From CAZCBX01 sp964497185 (GTDB taxonomy: Bacteria > Bdellovibrionota_G > JALEGL01 > JAGRMV01): a stretch of DNA of 64,000 nt. The notes beneath the pieces are model-generated. The model saw only the letters and a list, made by a program, of their open reading frames with translations, did not search any database and had not been told where the DNA came from. A program made the position numbers and the translations under genes. The number at the start of each line of letters is the position of its first letter. The stretch's first letter is position 1. The stretch spans positions 134,585 through 198,584 of the forward strand of contig CAZCBX010000003.1 of assembly GCA_964497185.1 (NCBI GenBank). The letters run 5' to 3'. Shown piece after piece: positions 24,043-31,801 of the stretch.

Positions 24043-24597
24043 TTAAATTTTGGCCGGGGTGATGTCGGTCTGTGCTTGATATTTGCCTTTTTTATCTGCG
24101 TACGATGTCTTGCAGGGCTGGTTGCTTTCTAAAAAGAGCAATTGACCAATGCCTTCACCAGGATAAATTTTAACCGGCAGCGTCGTTGGGTTGATGATCG
24201 AAATGGTGGCATACCCTTCCCATTCAGGCTCAAAAGGTGTGACGTTCACAATCAATCCGCAGCGCGCATAAGTGGATTTGCCATAACAAATGGTGATGAT
24301 GTTGCGAGGAATGCGAAAGTATTCCATGGTGTTGGCCAGCACATAACTGCTTGGTGCAATCACGCACTCTTCCAGCGTTTGTGTAACAAACATTTGCTCT
24401 TGGTCGCCTTTGGGGTCGATCACGCCCGCGTAAGAGAGGTTGGGCGTCTTAAACGTATTGCCAATGCGAAAATCATAGCCATAGCTGGAAGTGCCATAGG
24501 AAATTTTGCCTTCGCGCACCTGGGAGGGCTCAAAAGGTTCGATCATGCCATGTTCTTGGCACATGTTGACTATCCAATGATCGGCTTTCACGGTCAT
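24043..24597 (-). CDS. dcd: dCTP deaminase
   Basis: Deaminates dCTP to dUTP, feeding dTMP synthesis. 184 aa. Seen: MIEPFEPSQVR, ISYGTSSYGYDFRIGN, and the conserved trimer/catalytic stretch GKSTYARCGLIVNVTPFEPEWEGYATISI containing the catalytic Glu, followed by GEGIGQLLFLES. The start at MTVKADHW (24597) matches the family better than a start five codons upstream. Divergent from thyA, the enzyme that uses its pathway product, across a 231-bp region holding two hairpins. Confidence 0.94.
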   Translation of the reverse strand: MTVKADHWIVNMCQEHGMIEPFEPSQVREGKISYGTSSYGYDFRIGNTFKTPNLSYAGVIDPKGDQEQMFVTQTLEECVIAPSSYVLANTMEYFRIPRNIITICYGKSTYARCGLIVNVTPFEPEWEGYATISIINPTTLPVKIYPGEGIGQLLFLESNQPCKTSYADKKGKYQAQTDITPAKI

Positions 24598-24677
24598 ACT
24601 GTAAGCATACATAGGTCAATTTGCATCTTTGCGCAACGCCAAATGTGGCTACCCCATCGACTTCCATTCAAACCTTC

Positions 24678-24778
24678 CGTCCCCAAAGGGACAGTCCCTT
24701 TGGGGACGCAGGCCGGAGGTGTAGGCTGGACATGAAGGGGTGGTGGAAAATTGGAGACCCTCCGTCCCTTTAGGGACG
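24678..24778. repeat. 31-bp perfect palindrome and related hairpin between dcd and thyA
   Basis: 15-bp arms starting CGTCCCC and ending GGGGACG flank one base at 24678-24708. A second, shorter hairpin CGTCCC-TTTA-GGGACG lies at 24763-24778. The outer flanks (about 24671-24684 and 24773-24786) are also complementary with one mismatch, so the whole block could fold as one structure. It sits in the divergent dcd/thyA promoter region. It may be a mobile palindromic repeat, an operator or the leader of thyA; the sequence does not decide. Confidence 0.6.
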
Positions 24779-24828
24779 AAAGGTTTTTGCGCTTTGAATA
24801 CGCAAAGACTTTTGCTACAACCGAACGC

Positions 24829-25623
24829 ATGAAGCAGTACTTGGACTTGATGAAGACCGTGATGGAAACTGGCACACCCAAACAAGATCGTACCGGCACA
24901 GGCACGCGATCTGTCTTTGGGTATCAAATGCGCTTTGATTTAAACGAAGGTTTTCCACTGGTCACCACCAAAAAGTGTCACCTCAAATCCATCATTCATG
25001 AACTGCTTTGGTTTTTAAAGGGCGAGACCAACATTGCCTATTTGAAAGAAAACAAAGTTCGCATTTGGGATGCTTGGGCCGACGAAGAAGGCAACCTCGG
25101 GCCTGTATATGGCAGCCAGTGGCGCAGTTGGAAAGCCGCCGATGGACGCACCATCGATCAAATTGCGCAAGTGGTGGATCAAATTAAAACCAATCCCGAC
25201 TCACGCCGTTTGATTGTCAACGCATGGAACGTGGGCGAGCTAGAAAATATGGCCCTGCCACCCTGTCATGCTTTTTTTCAATTTTATGTCGCCGATGGCA
25301 AACTGTCTTGTCAGCTGTATCAACGATCGGCCGACATCTTTTTGGGTGTTCCGTTTAACATTGCCTCGTACGCACTGCTTACCATGATGATGGCGCAAGT
25401 CTGTGATCTAGGCTTGGGCGATTTTGTGCATACTTTGGGCGACGCACATTTGTACAGCAATCATATGGAACAAGCCCAGCTTCAGCTTAGCCGAGAGCCC
25501 TACCCGCTGCCCACCATGAAAATCAACCCTGCGGTGAAAAATATTTTTGAATTTTCTTTTGACGATTTCTCGCTTGAAAACTACCAAGCCCATCCGCACA
25601 TCAAAGCGCCGGTGGCGGTATGA
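24829..25623 (+). CDS. thyA: Thymidylate synthase
   Basis: Converts dUMP to dTMP with methylenetetrahydrofolate. 264 aa, identical in length to the E. coli enzyme. Seen: DRTGTGTRSVFG with the phosphate-binding Arg21, the GFPLVTTKKCHLKSIIHELLWFL block, catalytic Cys146 in PPCHAFFQFYV, and the dUMP-binding QRSADIFLGVPFNIASYALL. The ATG at 24829 is the family start; longer in-frame starts run into the upstream hairpin. Stop overlaps folA start as ATGA, the classical thyA-folA pair. Confidence 0.97.
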   Translation: MKQYLDLMKTVMETGTPKQDRTGTGTRSVFGYQMRFDLNEGFPLVTTKKCHLKSIIHELLWFLKGETNIAYLKENKVRIWDAWADEEGNLGPVYGSQWRSWKAADGRTIDQIAQVVDQIKTNPDSRRLIVNAWNVGELENMALPPCHAFFQFYVADGKLSCQLYQRSADIFLGVPFNIASYALLTMMMAQVCDLGLGDFVHTLGDAHLYSNHMEQAQLQLSREPYPLPTMKINPAVKNIFEFSFDDFSLENYQAHPHIKAPVAV

Positions 25624-26117
25624 TCGTATCGGCCATTGCCGCCATGGGCAAAAACCGCGTGATTGGCAAAAACAATGATTTGCTTTGGCGCCTGCCTTTG
25701 GAGTTTCAATATTTTAAAAAAACCACCATGGGCCATCACTTGATCATGGGGCGCAAAACTTTTGAGTCCATTCCCAATGTCTTGCCCGGACGCACCACCA
25801 TTGTGGTTACGCGCCAAAAAGATTTTGAAGCCAAAGGCGCACATGTAAGTCACTCGTTGGAAGAAGCCATTCAGTGGGCTCGCGTGCGCGGAGAAACCGA
25901 ATGTTTTATCGCCGGTGGCGCGCAAATCTATCAACAAGCCTTGGCTTTGATCGATAAGCTATACATCACCGAAGTGGATTACGCCCAAGAAGGTGACGCG
26001 TACTTTCCAACCTTTGACGACCAGCCTTGGCAACTCATACAAGAAACCATCTGTGAACAAAGCGATAAAAATCCCTACGCCTGGACGGCCAAAATTTTTG
26101 AACGCACCAACGGTTAA
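25620..26117 (+). CDS. folA: Dihydrofolate reductase
   Basis: Reduces the dihydrofolate made by ThyA back to tetrahydrofolate. 165 aa. Seen: VSAIAAMGKNRVIGKNNDLLWRLP (substrate loop), FKKTTMGHHLIMGRKTFESIP, LPGRTTIVVTRQ and FIAGGAQIYQQAL. It is translationally coupled to thyA by a 4-bp overlap, matching enzyme supply to cofactor oxidation. A hairpin (26121-26139) follows the stop immediately. Confidence 0.95.
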   Translation: MIVSAIAAMGKNRVIGKNNDLLWRLPLEFQYFKKTTMGHHLIMGRKTFESIPNVLPGRTTIVVTRQKDFEAKGAHVSHSLEEAIQWARVRGETECFIAGGAQIYQQALALIDKLYITEVDYAQEGDAYFPTFDDQPWQLIQETICEQSDKNPYAWTAKIFERTNG

Positions 26118-26120
26118 GCT

Positions 26121-26139
26121 GTGCGTCCTTTGGACGCAC
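26121..26139. terminator. Short hairpin between convergent folA and DUF4870 genes
   Basis: Perfect 8-bp stem GTGCGTCC / GGACGCAC with a TTT loop, placed 3 bp after folA and 5 bp after the convergent gene's end. No long T run on either side, so it would be a weak bidirectional terminator or a stray copy of the CGTCC-type hairpins seen near 24.7 kb. Confidence 0.5.
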
Positions 26140-26144
26140 CTGCC

Positions 26145-26531
26145 TTACACGCGGATAAACCGAACAATCCATGGATACGAAAATGACTTGCCCTGACTGG
26201 CGGCCAGCGCCCCTTTGACAAAAAACACAATCGCACCCACCAAAAGAACGGGCAAAAACAAAAACCCAATCAACACAAAACACAAGACGCCGCAAAGCAT
26301 CCCAGCCAGCATCAACGTTATATTGGCGTTGAGCGCTTCAATCGCATGCTGTGTGACATAAGCAGACTGATTTTTGTACACCTGCCACATCACCAACGGA
26401 CCAATCAACCCCATAAAAGGCACAAACACACTGCCCAAAAAAGACAAATGCACCGCCAAGGCCAAATTGGTCTCTTGCTGCGTGGGCACCTGCGCCCCCT
26501 CATTCACGGTTGATGTATGTAAATTTTCCAT
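26145..26531 (-). CDS. DUF4870-like small membrane protein
   Basis: 128 aa, three predicted membrane segments. Seen: a polar Gln/Thr-rich head, LALAVHLSFLGSVFVPFMGLIGPLVMW, the conserved AYVTQHAIEALNANI (like the DUF4870 motif around 'HaKEAlNFqit'), and two hydrophobic segments near the C-terminus. Function unknown across the family. The start at 26531 follows a GGAAG ribosome site; 26582 adds an unrelated hydrophobic leader. Confidence 0.7.
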   Translation of the reverse strand: MENLHTSTVNEGAQVPTQQETNLALAVHLSFLGSVFVPFMGLIGPLVMWQVYKNQSAYVTQHAIEALNANITLMLAGMLCGVLCFVLIGFLFLPVLLVGAIVFFVKGALAASQGKSFSYPWIVRFIRV

Positions 26532-26664
26532 ATTCACTTCCTTTCTACCCACCCAAAGAAGCAAAACCAATGCCAACCCCAAAAAAAGAAATTTTAAAAA
26601 TCTTACTTTTAAACCTAACGCCTGAAACCATCATAGAAATCGTTACCCATGGATCCGAAGTAGA

Positions 26665-26830
26665 AAGCTCACGAGGATTGGTATGATCAAGGCCATCCCT
26701 GAGGATATAAAAGGCAAATGCGAACGAGCATTTGCGCATCCGAAGGAGTAATATAATTCCGGAGCGTGCTTTAGGCACGTGAGGACGAGGAACGAACGAG
26801 AACGCAGAGCATGCCAATCCTCGTGGGCTT
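26665..26830. repeat. Dispersed hairpin element, copy 1
   Basis: 166-bp unit flanked by 21-bp inverted arms (26665-26685 and 26810-26830) that differ at two positions, both of which would be G-U pairs in RNA. Inside: AAGGC after the left arm, an inner hairpin GCAAATGC / GCATTTGC, a core hairpin CGTGC-TTTAG-GCACG followed by TGAG, and CGAGAACGC before the right arm. Shares its arms, core and a flanking GGATCCGA-type block with copy 2 (27048-27165) and its internal part with the copy near 62.2 kb. No gene is seen in 26532-27173. Confidence 0.75.
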
Positions 26831-26879
26831 GACCTTCCTTACCAATTTTCAATTTCGGCAACCCGCACACTCATGCAGA

Positions 26880-26996
26880 AAGCGTCTATATTTTTCTTTC
26901 TACAAGGCGGAGCAAAGCGACCCAGCGCAGTGTGCTCAAGCACATGAGCATGGGGAGCGCGGCGACAACGCAGTAGAAAGGAAAATATAGACGCTT
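26880..26996. repeat. Dispersed hairpin element, copy with different arms
   Basis: 117-bp unit with 24-bp inverted arms (26880-26903 and 26973-26996) of completely different sequence from the neighbouring copies, with one mismatch that is again a potential G-U pair. The interior keeps the family core: AAGGC after the left arm, hairpin TGTGC-TCAA-GCACA followed by TGAG, and CGACAACGC before the right arm. Different but complementary arms around a constant core point to conservation of a folded structure. Confidence 0.7.
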
Positions 26997-27047
26997 GACC
27001 TTCCTAAGCCATATAAAAAATATCAGACCCAGTGGATCCGACGTAGA

Positions 27048-27165
27048 AAGCTCACGAGGATTGGTATGATCAAGGCCGCAGTGAGAGACTCGCCCGGAGC
27101 GTGCTTTAGGCACGTGAGGACGAGGAACGAACGAGAACGCAGAGCATGCCAATCCTCGTGAGCTT
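27048..27165. repeat. Dispersed hairpin element, copy 2
   Basis: 118-bp unit with 21-bp arms (27048-27068 and 27145-27165). The left arm is identical to that of copy 1 and about 75 bases from CGGAGCG to the right arm are nearly identical, but the inner hairpin block of copy 1 is replaced by a shorter stretch. It ends 8 bp before the stop codon of the minus-strand gene at 27174, so it would be in that gene's 3' untranslated region. Confidence 0.75.
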
Positions 27166-27173
27166 GACCTTTC

Positions 27174-27782
27174 CTACTGAAGGCATTTGCAGCCTGATAC
27201 CCTCGCCATAATCAACGTATCCAAAAGCTGGTCGTATTGCAGTTCCACATCTTTGGTCTGTTCACGGGTCACGTTGCCTTTGATGGCCTCACGCAAAATG
27301 AGGCTACGCGTATGGTCTTCCAACGCGCGGATGGTCTGTCTGGACGTTTCAATTTTTTGTTCCAGCTGAAATTGACAAAAGGGTTGGCGGTCATACACAT
27401 TCACGCCCAAAAATGGGTGTCCCCAGCCCAAGCAATCGGTGGGTGGGCGCTCTTGAAGCGGATCATTCCATGGTTCAACGAGCTGAAAACTGTTTTTGGG
27501 TTTTTCATTGGAGGGAGACGAACCAAAGCCGCCAAACGAGGGTGGTTCGGGTTCTTCATCATCTTCCTCTTCGCCCCAAAAACCAGGGGGTGGGCCTGGG
27601 GGTGGAGGTGGCACATTTTCTTGCGTTTCAGGCTTGGACTCGGGCTGTTGCACCCAGGGCGGTGGGGTCGGAATGCCTGACGGCTCCAGTTCACTGGGGG
27701 CAAAAAAATCGTCCGCCATGCTCCATGGGGCCAAGCTTAGGCTGCCGAGTACAAGGCTGATGTATAACCAAAAAGTCTTCAC
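27174..27782 (-). CDS. Exported proline-rich acidic protein, unknown function
   Basis: 202 aa, not recognised. Seen: signal peptide ending near residue 24 (APWSMA), a Pro-rich stretch with PPPPPGPPPG and acidic EEEDDEEPE (about residues 35-85), then a globular part with Cys (DCLGWGHPFLGV, QPFCQFQ) and a helical C-terminus ending CKC. The four Cys suggest disulfides in the periplasm or outside. Divergent from panB. Its 3' end runs into the hairpin-element cluster. Confidence 0.6.
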   Translation of the reverse strand: MKTFWLYISLVLGSLSLAPWSMADDFFAPSELEPSGIPTPPPWVQQPESKPETQENVPPPPPGPPPGFWGEEEDDEEPEPPSFGGFGSSPSNEKPKNSFQLVEPWNDPLQERPPTDCLGWGHPFLGVNVYDRQPFCQFQLEQKIETSRQTIRALEDHTRSLILREAIKGNVTREQTKDVELQYDQLLDTLIMARVSGCKCLQ

Positions 27783-27863
27783 GCGTTGACTATATCATAA
27801 TTGCGTCAAAAGCTGGGCGTTTTTCCATTTGTCAGGAGGTTGGCAAAACGATACAGAAGAGGC

Positions 27864-28634
27864 ATGAAACCGCGATCCATTCTCGATATCCAGGCCATGA
27901 AAGGCCAAGAGCCCATTTCGATGTTGACTGCTTACGATTATCCCACAGCGGCCATTGTAGATCAGGCAGGCGTAGACATGATTTTGGTGGGAGATTCTTT
28001 GGGCAACGTACTTCTGGGTCAGCCCAATACGCTTGCAGTTAGCCTCGAAGCCATGATTCATCATGGCCAAGCTGTATGCAAAGGGGTTGAGCAAGCGCTG
28101 GTGGTCATCGACATGCCTTTTGGCACCTATCAAGCCAGTGTGGAACTTGCTGTCAAAAATGCGTGCAAATTGATGGCCCAGACAGGCGCCCAAGCGCTTA
28201 AATTGGAGGGTGGGCAACCCATGGCGGCCACCGTACACAAGCTGGTCGAATCGGGCATTCCCATCATGGGACACATTGGTCTTACCCCTCAGTCGGTGCA
28301 TCAGTTGGGTGGCTTCAAAGCCCAAGGCAAGACGCAAGCCCACGCCGATCGCTTGATGCAAGATGCGCTTGCGCTGCAAAAAGCCGGTGCGTTTAGCATT
28401 GTGTTGGAATGCATTCCGGATGCGCTGGCCGAGCAAATTACACGCGAGCTGCACATTCCCACCATTGGCATTGGTGCCGGCACACAAACCGATGGACAAG
28501 TGTTGGTTTTTCACGATTTAATGGGCTACACCACCGGCCGCACGCCCAAGTTTGTTCGACCCATGGACAACTTGCGCGAGCGTATGACCGAGGTGGTGGG
28601 TCAATACATTCAACGCACCAAGGCACGGCAATGA
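27864..28634 (+). CDS. panB: 3-methyl-2-oxobutanoate hydroxymethyltransferase
   Basis: First committed step of pantothenate synthesis: adds a hydroxymethyl group to alpha-ketoisovalerate. 256 aa. Seen: MLTAYDYPTAAIVDQAGVDMILVGDSLGNVLLG with metal-binding Asp residues, MPFGTYQAS, EGG in ALKLEGGQ, GHIGLTPQSVHQLGG and the catalytic Glu in VLECIPDALA. ATG at 27864 after AGAGG matches the family N-terminus (MKPRSILDIQAMKG). First gene of a four-gene operon in which every junction is an ATGA overlap. Confidence 0.96.
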   Translation: MKPRSILDIQAMKGQEPISMLTAYDYPTAAIVDQAGVDMILVGDSLGNVLLGQPNTLAVSLEAMIHHGQAVCKGVEQALVVIDMPFGTYQASVELAVKNACKLMAQTGAQALKLEGGQPMAATVHKLVESGIPIMGHIGLTPQSVHQLGGFKAQGKTQAHADRLMQDALALQKAGAFSIVLECIPDALAEQITRELHIPTIGIGAGTQTDGQVLVFHDLMGYTTGRTPKFVRPMDNLRERMTEVVGQYIQRTKARQ

Positions 28635-29410
28635 ACAACAGCATTGTGGTCGACATTGGCAACACCAAAACAGCGTTGGGCTGGGTGCGCAACGGCACCA
28701 TTGTCCGCACTTGGAAAATAAAAACCCACAAAGACCGCCTGGCCGATGAATACTGGAGTTTGTTTTGCCAATTGCTGGAACGGTCCTGCCCCGACGCGCC
28801 TCAATGGCCTTGGACCATTGCGTCGGTGGTGCCCACCATCACCGATGAACTCAAACGGCTACCTGATGTGGATCTTGAATTTGTGCATGCCGCAGCTCCT
28901 TTGGATTTTACCATCCACATTGATACCCCGGCCCAGCTGGGTGCAGATCTTATTGCTTCCGCGCAAGCTGCATTGTTATTAAGCAAACCTCCGCTGATTG
29001 TGGTGGATGCCGGCACCGCCACCACCGTGATGATGATCAATGCCGATGGACAATTTATCGGCGGCGCCATTGCGCCGGGTATGGGCATATCAGCCGATGC
29101 GCTTAGCCAACAGGCCTCTGCATTGACCCATGTTGAATGGACACTGCCGAGCTCGGTCTTTGGTAAAAACACCGTGCAAGCGATACAAAATGGTTTGCTG
29201 CGCGGCCATGCTGGATGCATTGAAAAACTTGTCACATGCATGATGCAGGAAAAACAAACGCCCCATGCCCAAGTTTGGTTGACCGGTGGGGCCATGGAAA
29301 CGCTGCGCCCGCTCTTGCCAAAACACTACAACTACCATCCTCATTTAACCTTGGAGGGCATCATGCATATTGGCCAGGCACTTCGTCAGTCAAAAGGTTT
29401 ATCAGCATGA
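28631..29410 (+). CDS. coaX: Type III pantothenate kinase
   Basis: Phosphorylates pantothenate, the first step from vitamin B5 to CoA. 259 aa, type III (acetate-kinase fold), which is not inhibited by CoA. Seen: VVDIGNTKTALGWV at the N-terminus, VDAGTATTVMMIN (second phosphate loop) and GGAIAPGMGISADAL. The start overlaps the panB stop as ATGA, and its own stop overlaps coaBC likewise. Long alternative starts upstream lie inside panB and are not credible. Confidence 0.94.
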   Translation: MNNSIVVDIGNTKTALGWVRNGTIVRTWKIKTHKDRLADEYWSLFCQLLERSCPDAPQWPWTIASVVPTITDELKRLPDVDLEFVHAAAPLDFTIHIDTPAQLGADLIASAQAALLLSKPPLIVVDAGTATTVMMINADGQFIGGAIAPGMGISADALSQQASALTHVEWTLPSSVFGKNTVQAIQNGLLRGHAGCIEKLVTCMMQEKQTPHAQVWLTGGAMETLRPLLPKHYNYHPHLTLEGIMHIGQALRQSKGLSA

Positions 29411-30591
29411 ATGTCGTGTTGGGCATTTCGGGCGGCATCGCTGCTTATAAAAGTTGCTTGCTTTTGCGCGAATTTCAAAAAAAGGGGCACAAGGTTCGGG
29501 TGATGATGACCCAAAGTGCGGCGCAATTTGTAACGCCCAAAACTTTTGAAGGCTTAACACAAGAGCCCGTGTACACCGAGCCGTGGTTTGATTCCACCAC
29601 AGGCAATGCACACATTGACTTGGCCCGATGGGCGGATTGCATCATCGTGGCACCAGCCACAGCATCCACCTTGAATAAATTGGCCAATGGCGCCAGTGAC
29701 GATTTTTTATCCACCACCTGTTTGGCTTATGACAAACCACTTTTTTTGGCTCCCGCCATGAACACACAAATGTGGCAGAGCCCACAGGTTCAAACGAACA
29801 TTCAAACCCTTCAACATCAGGGCCATCATATTTTGGATCCCACCAGCGGCGAACTGGCTTGTCGTGAAGTCGGGCCTGGAAAAATGATGGAGCCGGAAGA
29901 TATCTATCGAAATACATTTGCCCTGATGCAAAAAGCTTCTGCCTTGTTCAATCAAAAAGTCGTGATCACTGCAGGGCCCACCCGTGAATTTTTGGATCCC
30001 GTTCGTTTTTTATCTTCACCCGCAACCGGAACATTGGGGCTGTTGCTGGCACAAGTGGCTGAATTTCGGGGTGCCGATGTTACCGTGATTGCCGGGCCCA
30101 TGTCTACGTACGAGCCCTTTCATGGCAAGGTGGTTCCCGTGGTGAGCGCAAACGATATGATGCACGCCGTAAATGAAAATACACCTTGTGATGTATTTGT
30201 GGCCAGCGCCGCTGTGGCGGACTATTGTTTAAGCGACATTCCCAATGAGAAAAAAAAGAAATCCGAAGAAGATTGGACGCTGACCCTTTCGCGCACCCCC
30301 GACATTTTGGCATCGGTGTCTGGCGAAAAGTTGGCCAAAACATTGGTGGGGTTTTGTGCGCAAACGCACAACGTATTGGAAGCCGCACAAGAAAAATTGG
30401 AGCGCAAACAATTGGACTGGATTGTGGCCAACCAGGTGTACCAACATCAGCGGGGTTTTGGCCCTGGCGCAAACACGTTTTCCCTCTTGCAAAAGGGAAA
30501 AACCCAACCGCTTACCTTTGAAGACTGCCCCAAAGAAGATTTTGCCCGCGTATTTTGGGACATCATTGAACAAACCCTGCCCACCTCATGA
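29407..30591 (+). CDS. coaBC: Bifunctional phosphopantothenoylcysteine synthetase/decarboxylase
   Basis: Makes 4'-phosphopantetheine from phosphopantothenate and cysteine. 394 aa, both domains present. Seen: FMN-dependent decarboxylase domain with GISGGIAAYKS, ARWADCIIVAPATASTLNKLANG and PAMNTQMW; then the synthetase domain starting VVITAGPTREFLDPVRFLSS, with AVADYCL and CAQTHN. Fourth base overlap (ATGA) joins it to coaX and panC. Confidence 0.95.
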   Translation: MNVVLGISGGIAAYKSCLLLREFQKKGHKVRVMMTQSAAQFVTPKTFEGLTQEPVYTEPWFDSTTGNAHIDLARWADCIIVAPATASTLNKLANGASDDFLSTTCLAYDKPLFLAPAMNTQMWQSPQVQTNIQTLQHQGHHILDPTSGELACREVGPGKMMEPEDIYRNTFALMQKASALFNQKVVITAGPTREFLDPVRFLSSPATGTLGLLLAQVAEFRGADVTVIAGPMSTYEPFHGKVVPVVSANDMMHAVNENTPCDVFVASAAVADYCLSDIPNEKKKKSEEDWTLTLSRTPDILASVSGEKLAKTLVGFCAQTHNVLEAAQEKLERKQLDWIVANQVYQHQRGFGPGANTFSLLQKGKTQPLTFEDCPKEDFARVFWDIIEQTLPTS

Positions 30592-31439
30592 AGCTTTTGT
30601 CCACCATCGAAGCGCTGCGGGCCCACCGCGAAACGCTCAAGGGTACGGTCGGTTTTGTTCCCACCATGGGCGCCTTGCACTTGGGACACGCTGCACTGAT
30701 CCAAGCCAGCTTAACCCAAGCAGACCACACGCTGGTCAGTGTTTTTGTCAACCCCACGCAATTTGGACCCAACGAAGATTTTGATCGATATCCGAGAACC
30801 CTAGACCAAGACATAACGTTGGCCCAGCAAGCTGGTGCCGATGCCGTATTTGCCCCCACCACTCAAGACATGTATCCAGCACCGCAGTCGTTAAGCATGC
30901 ACGAAAATGTATTTTCTCAAGTGATGTGCGGCGCCAGCAGGCCCGGTCACTTTGATGGGGTATGTTTGATCGTGCATAAACTTTTAAACCTAGTCCAGCC
31001 GACCCATGCGTACTTTGGGCAAAAAGATGTACAGCAATTGCGCATCATCCATGCACTGGTAGAACAAATGCACATTTCAACCAAAGTGATGGGTATTCCC
31101 ACCATTCGTGAGCCCGGCGGTTTGGCCCTGAGTTCTCGCAATCAATACTTGTCAGACGCCGAGCGTGTGCAAGCACCCGTACTTTACCAAACACTGTTGG
31201 ACATTCAGAATCGTTACAAACGAGGACAAACCGATACTTCAAAACTGATGGCCCAGGCCCAACAATTTTTGGAGGCGCAAACCAACCTGCAACTGGAGTA
31301 TTTGGACTTGCGTCAGTGGTCCGATTTCAGCATGCCCCAAAAAGCCCATGACCAATGTTTTGTGGCGCTGGCTGCAAAACTTGGCACAACGCGTTTGATC
31401 GACAATGTTTTTCTTGGAAATTTTCCATTGAGCCATTGA
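30588..31439 (+). CDS. panC: Pantothenate synthetase
   Basis: Joins pantoate and beta-alanine with ATP. 283 aa. Seen: VPTMGALHLGHAALI (nucleotidyltransferase HxGH motif), VFVNPTQFGPNEDFDRYPRTL, FGQKDVQQL and the KMSKS-like LALSSRNQYLS. Final gene of panB-coaX-coaBC-panC; panD and the ketopantoate reductase are not in the window. The -35 box of the 6S RNA promoter overlaps the panC stop. Confidence 0.96.
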   Translation: MKLLSTIEALRAHRETLKGTVGFVPTMGALHLGHAALIQASLTQADHTLVSVFVNPTQFGPNEDFDRYPRTLDQDITLAQQAGADAVFAPTTQDMYPAPQSLSMHENVFSQVMCGASRPGHFDGVCLIVHKLLNLVQPTHAYFGQKDVQQLRIIHALVEQMHISTKVMGIPTIREPGGLALSSRNQYLSDAERVQAPVLYQTLLDIQNRYKRGQTDTSKLMAQAQQFLEAQTNLQLEYLDLRQWSDFSMPQKAHDQCFVALAAKLGTTRLIDNVFLGNFPLSH

Positions 31440-31465
31440 CTTTTGGGCCCGACTTCAAGCATAAT
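31436..31465 (+). promoter_or_regulatory. Sigma-70-type promoter of the 6S RNA gene
   Basis: -35 TTGACT (31436-31441) and -10 CATAAT (31460-31465) separated by 18 bp, overlapping the panC stop codon. The predicted start near 31472 coincides with the 5' end of the closing stem of the RNA. Confidence 0.65.
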
Positions 31466-31471
31466 CAAATG

Positions 31472-31670
31472 ATAAATTGCTCTCTGCGATTCACGTGAGG
31501 AAGTTTTGTTTTTATTCCTTATAACGCGTGTTTTAGGGAGCTGTCCCTGAGAGTGGAGCGCAGGCTCGCGCGCGACGCGAGAAGCCGGAAGCTCTTATTT
31601 ACAGCGCCCCCTTGTTTCTACAAGGATAAAACACACTTTCCACGGTCTACAAGTGGAGAGTAATTTTTTT
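31472..31670 (+). ncRNA. ssrS: Probable 6S RNA
   Basis: About 200-nt RNA that would bind sigma-70 RNA polymerase. Seen: an 11-bp closing stem (31474-31484 with 31656-31666, one G-U), a second long-range stem GTGTTTTA / TAAAACAC, a CTGTCCCTGAG segment like the CAGUCCCCUGAG of E. coli 6S RNA, the apical GGCTCGCG / CGCGAGAAGCC stem matching the conserved GAGAAGCC side, and a 3' hairpin CCTTG / CAAGG as in the enterobacterial RNA. A T run after the closing stem ends it, and a promoter sits at the right distance. No protein frame explains this interval. Confidence 0.78.
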
Positions 31671-31801
31671 TTTGCGAAAACTCCCTGCCCCATCATCCAA
31701 CCACAAGCTTGTCCCACCCTCTTCCACAGGAAAATACCACGATACCCACGGCTATGAGGGTGTTTGTTCTCAAAGACGTGGAAACATGGTATGGGCTGGG
31801 C

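Noticed and set aside
24594..24927. Minus-strand frames through the dcd/thyA gap
   Set aside because: They cross a long palindrome and the thyA start; no homology and no ribosome site.
27782..27864. Riboswitch or attenuator before panB
   Set aside because: The 80-bp leader shows no stable stem plus T run and no known riboswitch core.
27795..28514. Long antisense frame (239 codons) opposite panB
   Set aside because: It mirrors panB, a certain gene, in the complementary frame; no ribosome site and no domain logic.
28409..28630. 74-residue N-terminal extension of coaX
   Set aside because: It lies inside panB in another frame; the ATGA overlap and the family N-terminus (VVDIGNT) mark 28631 as the start.
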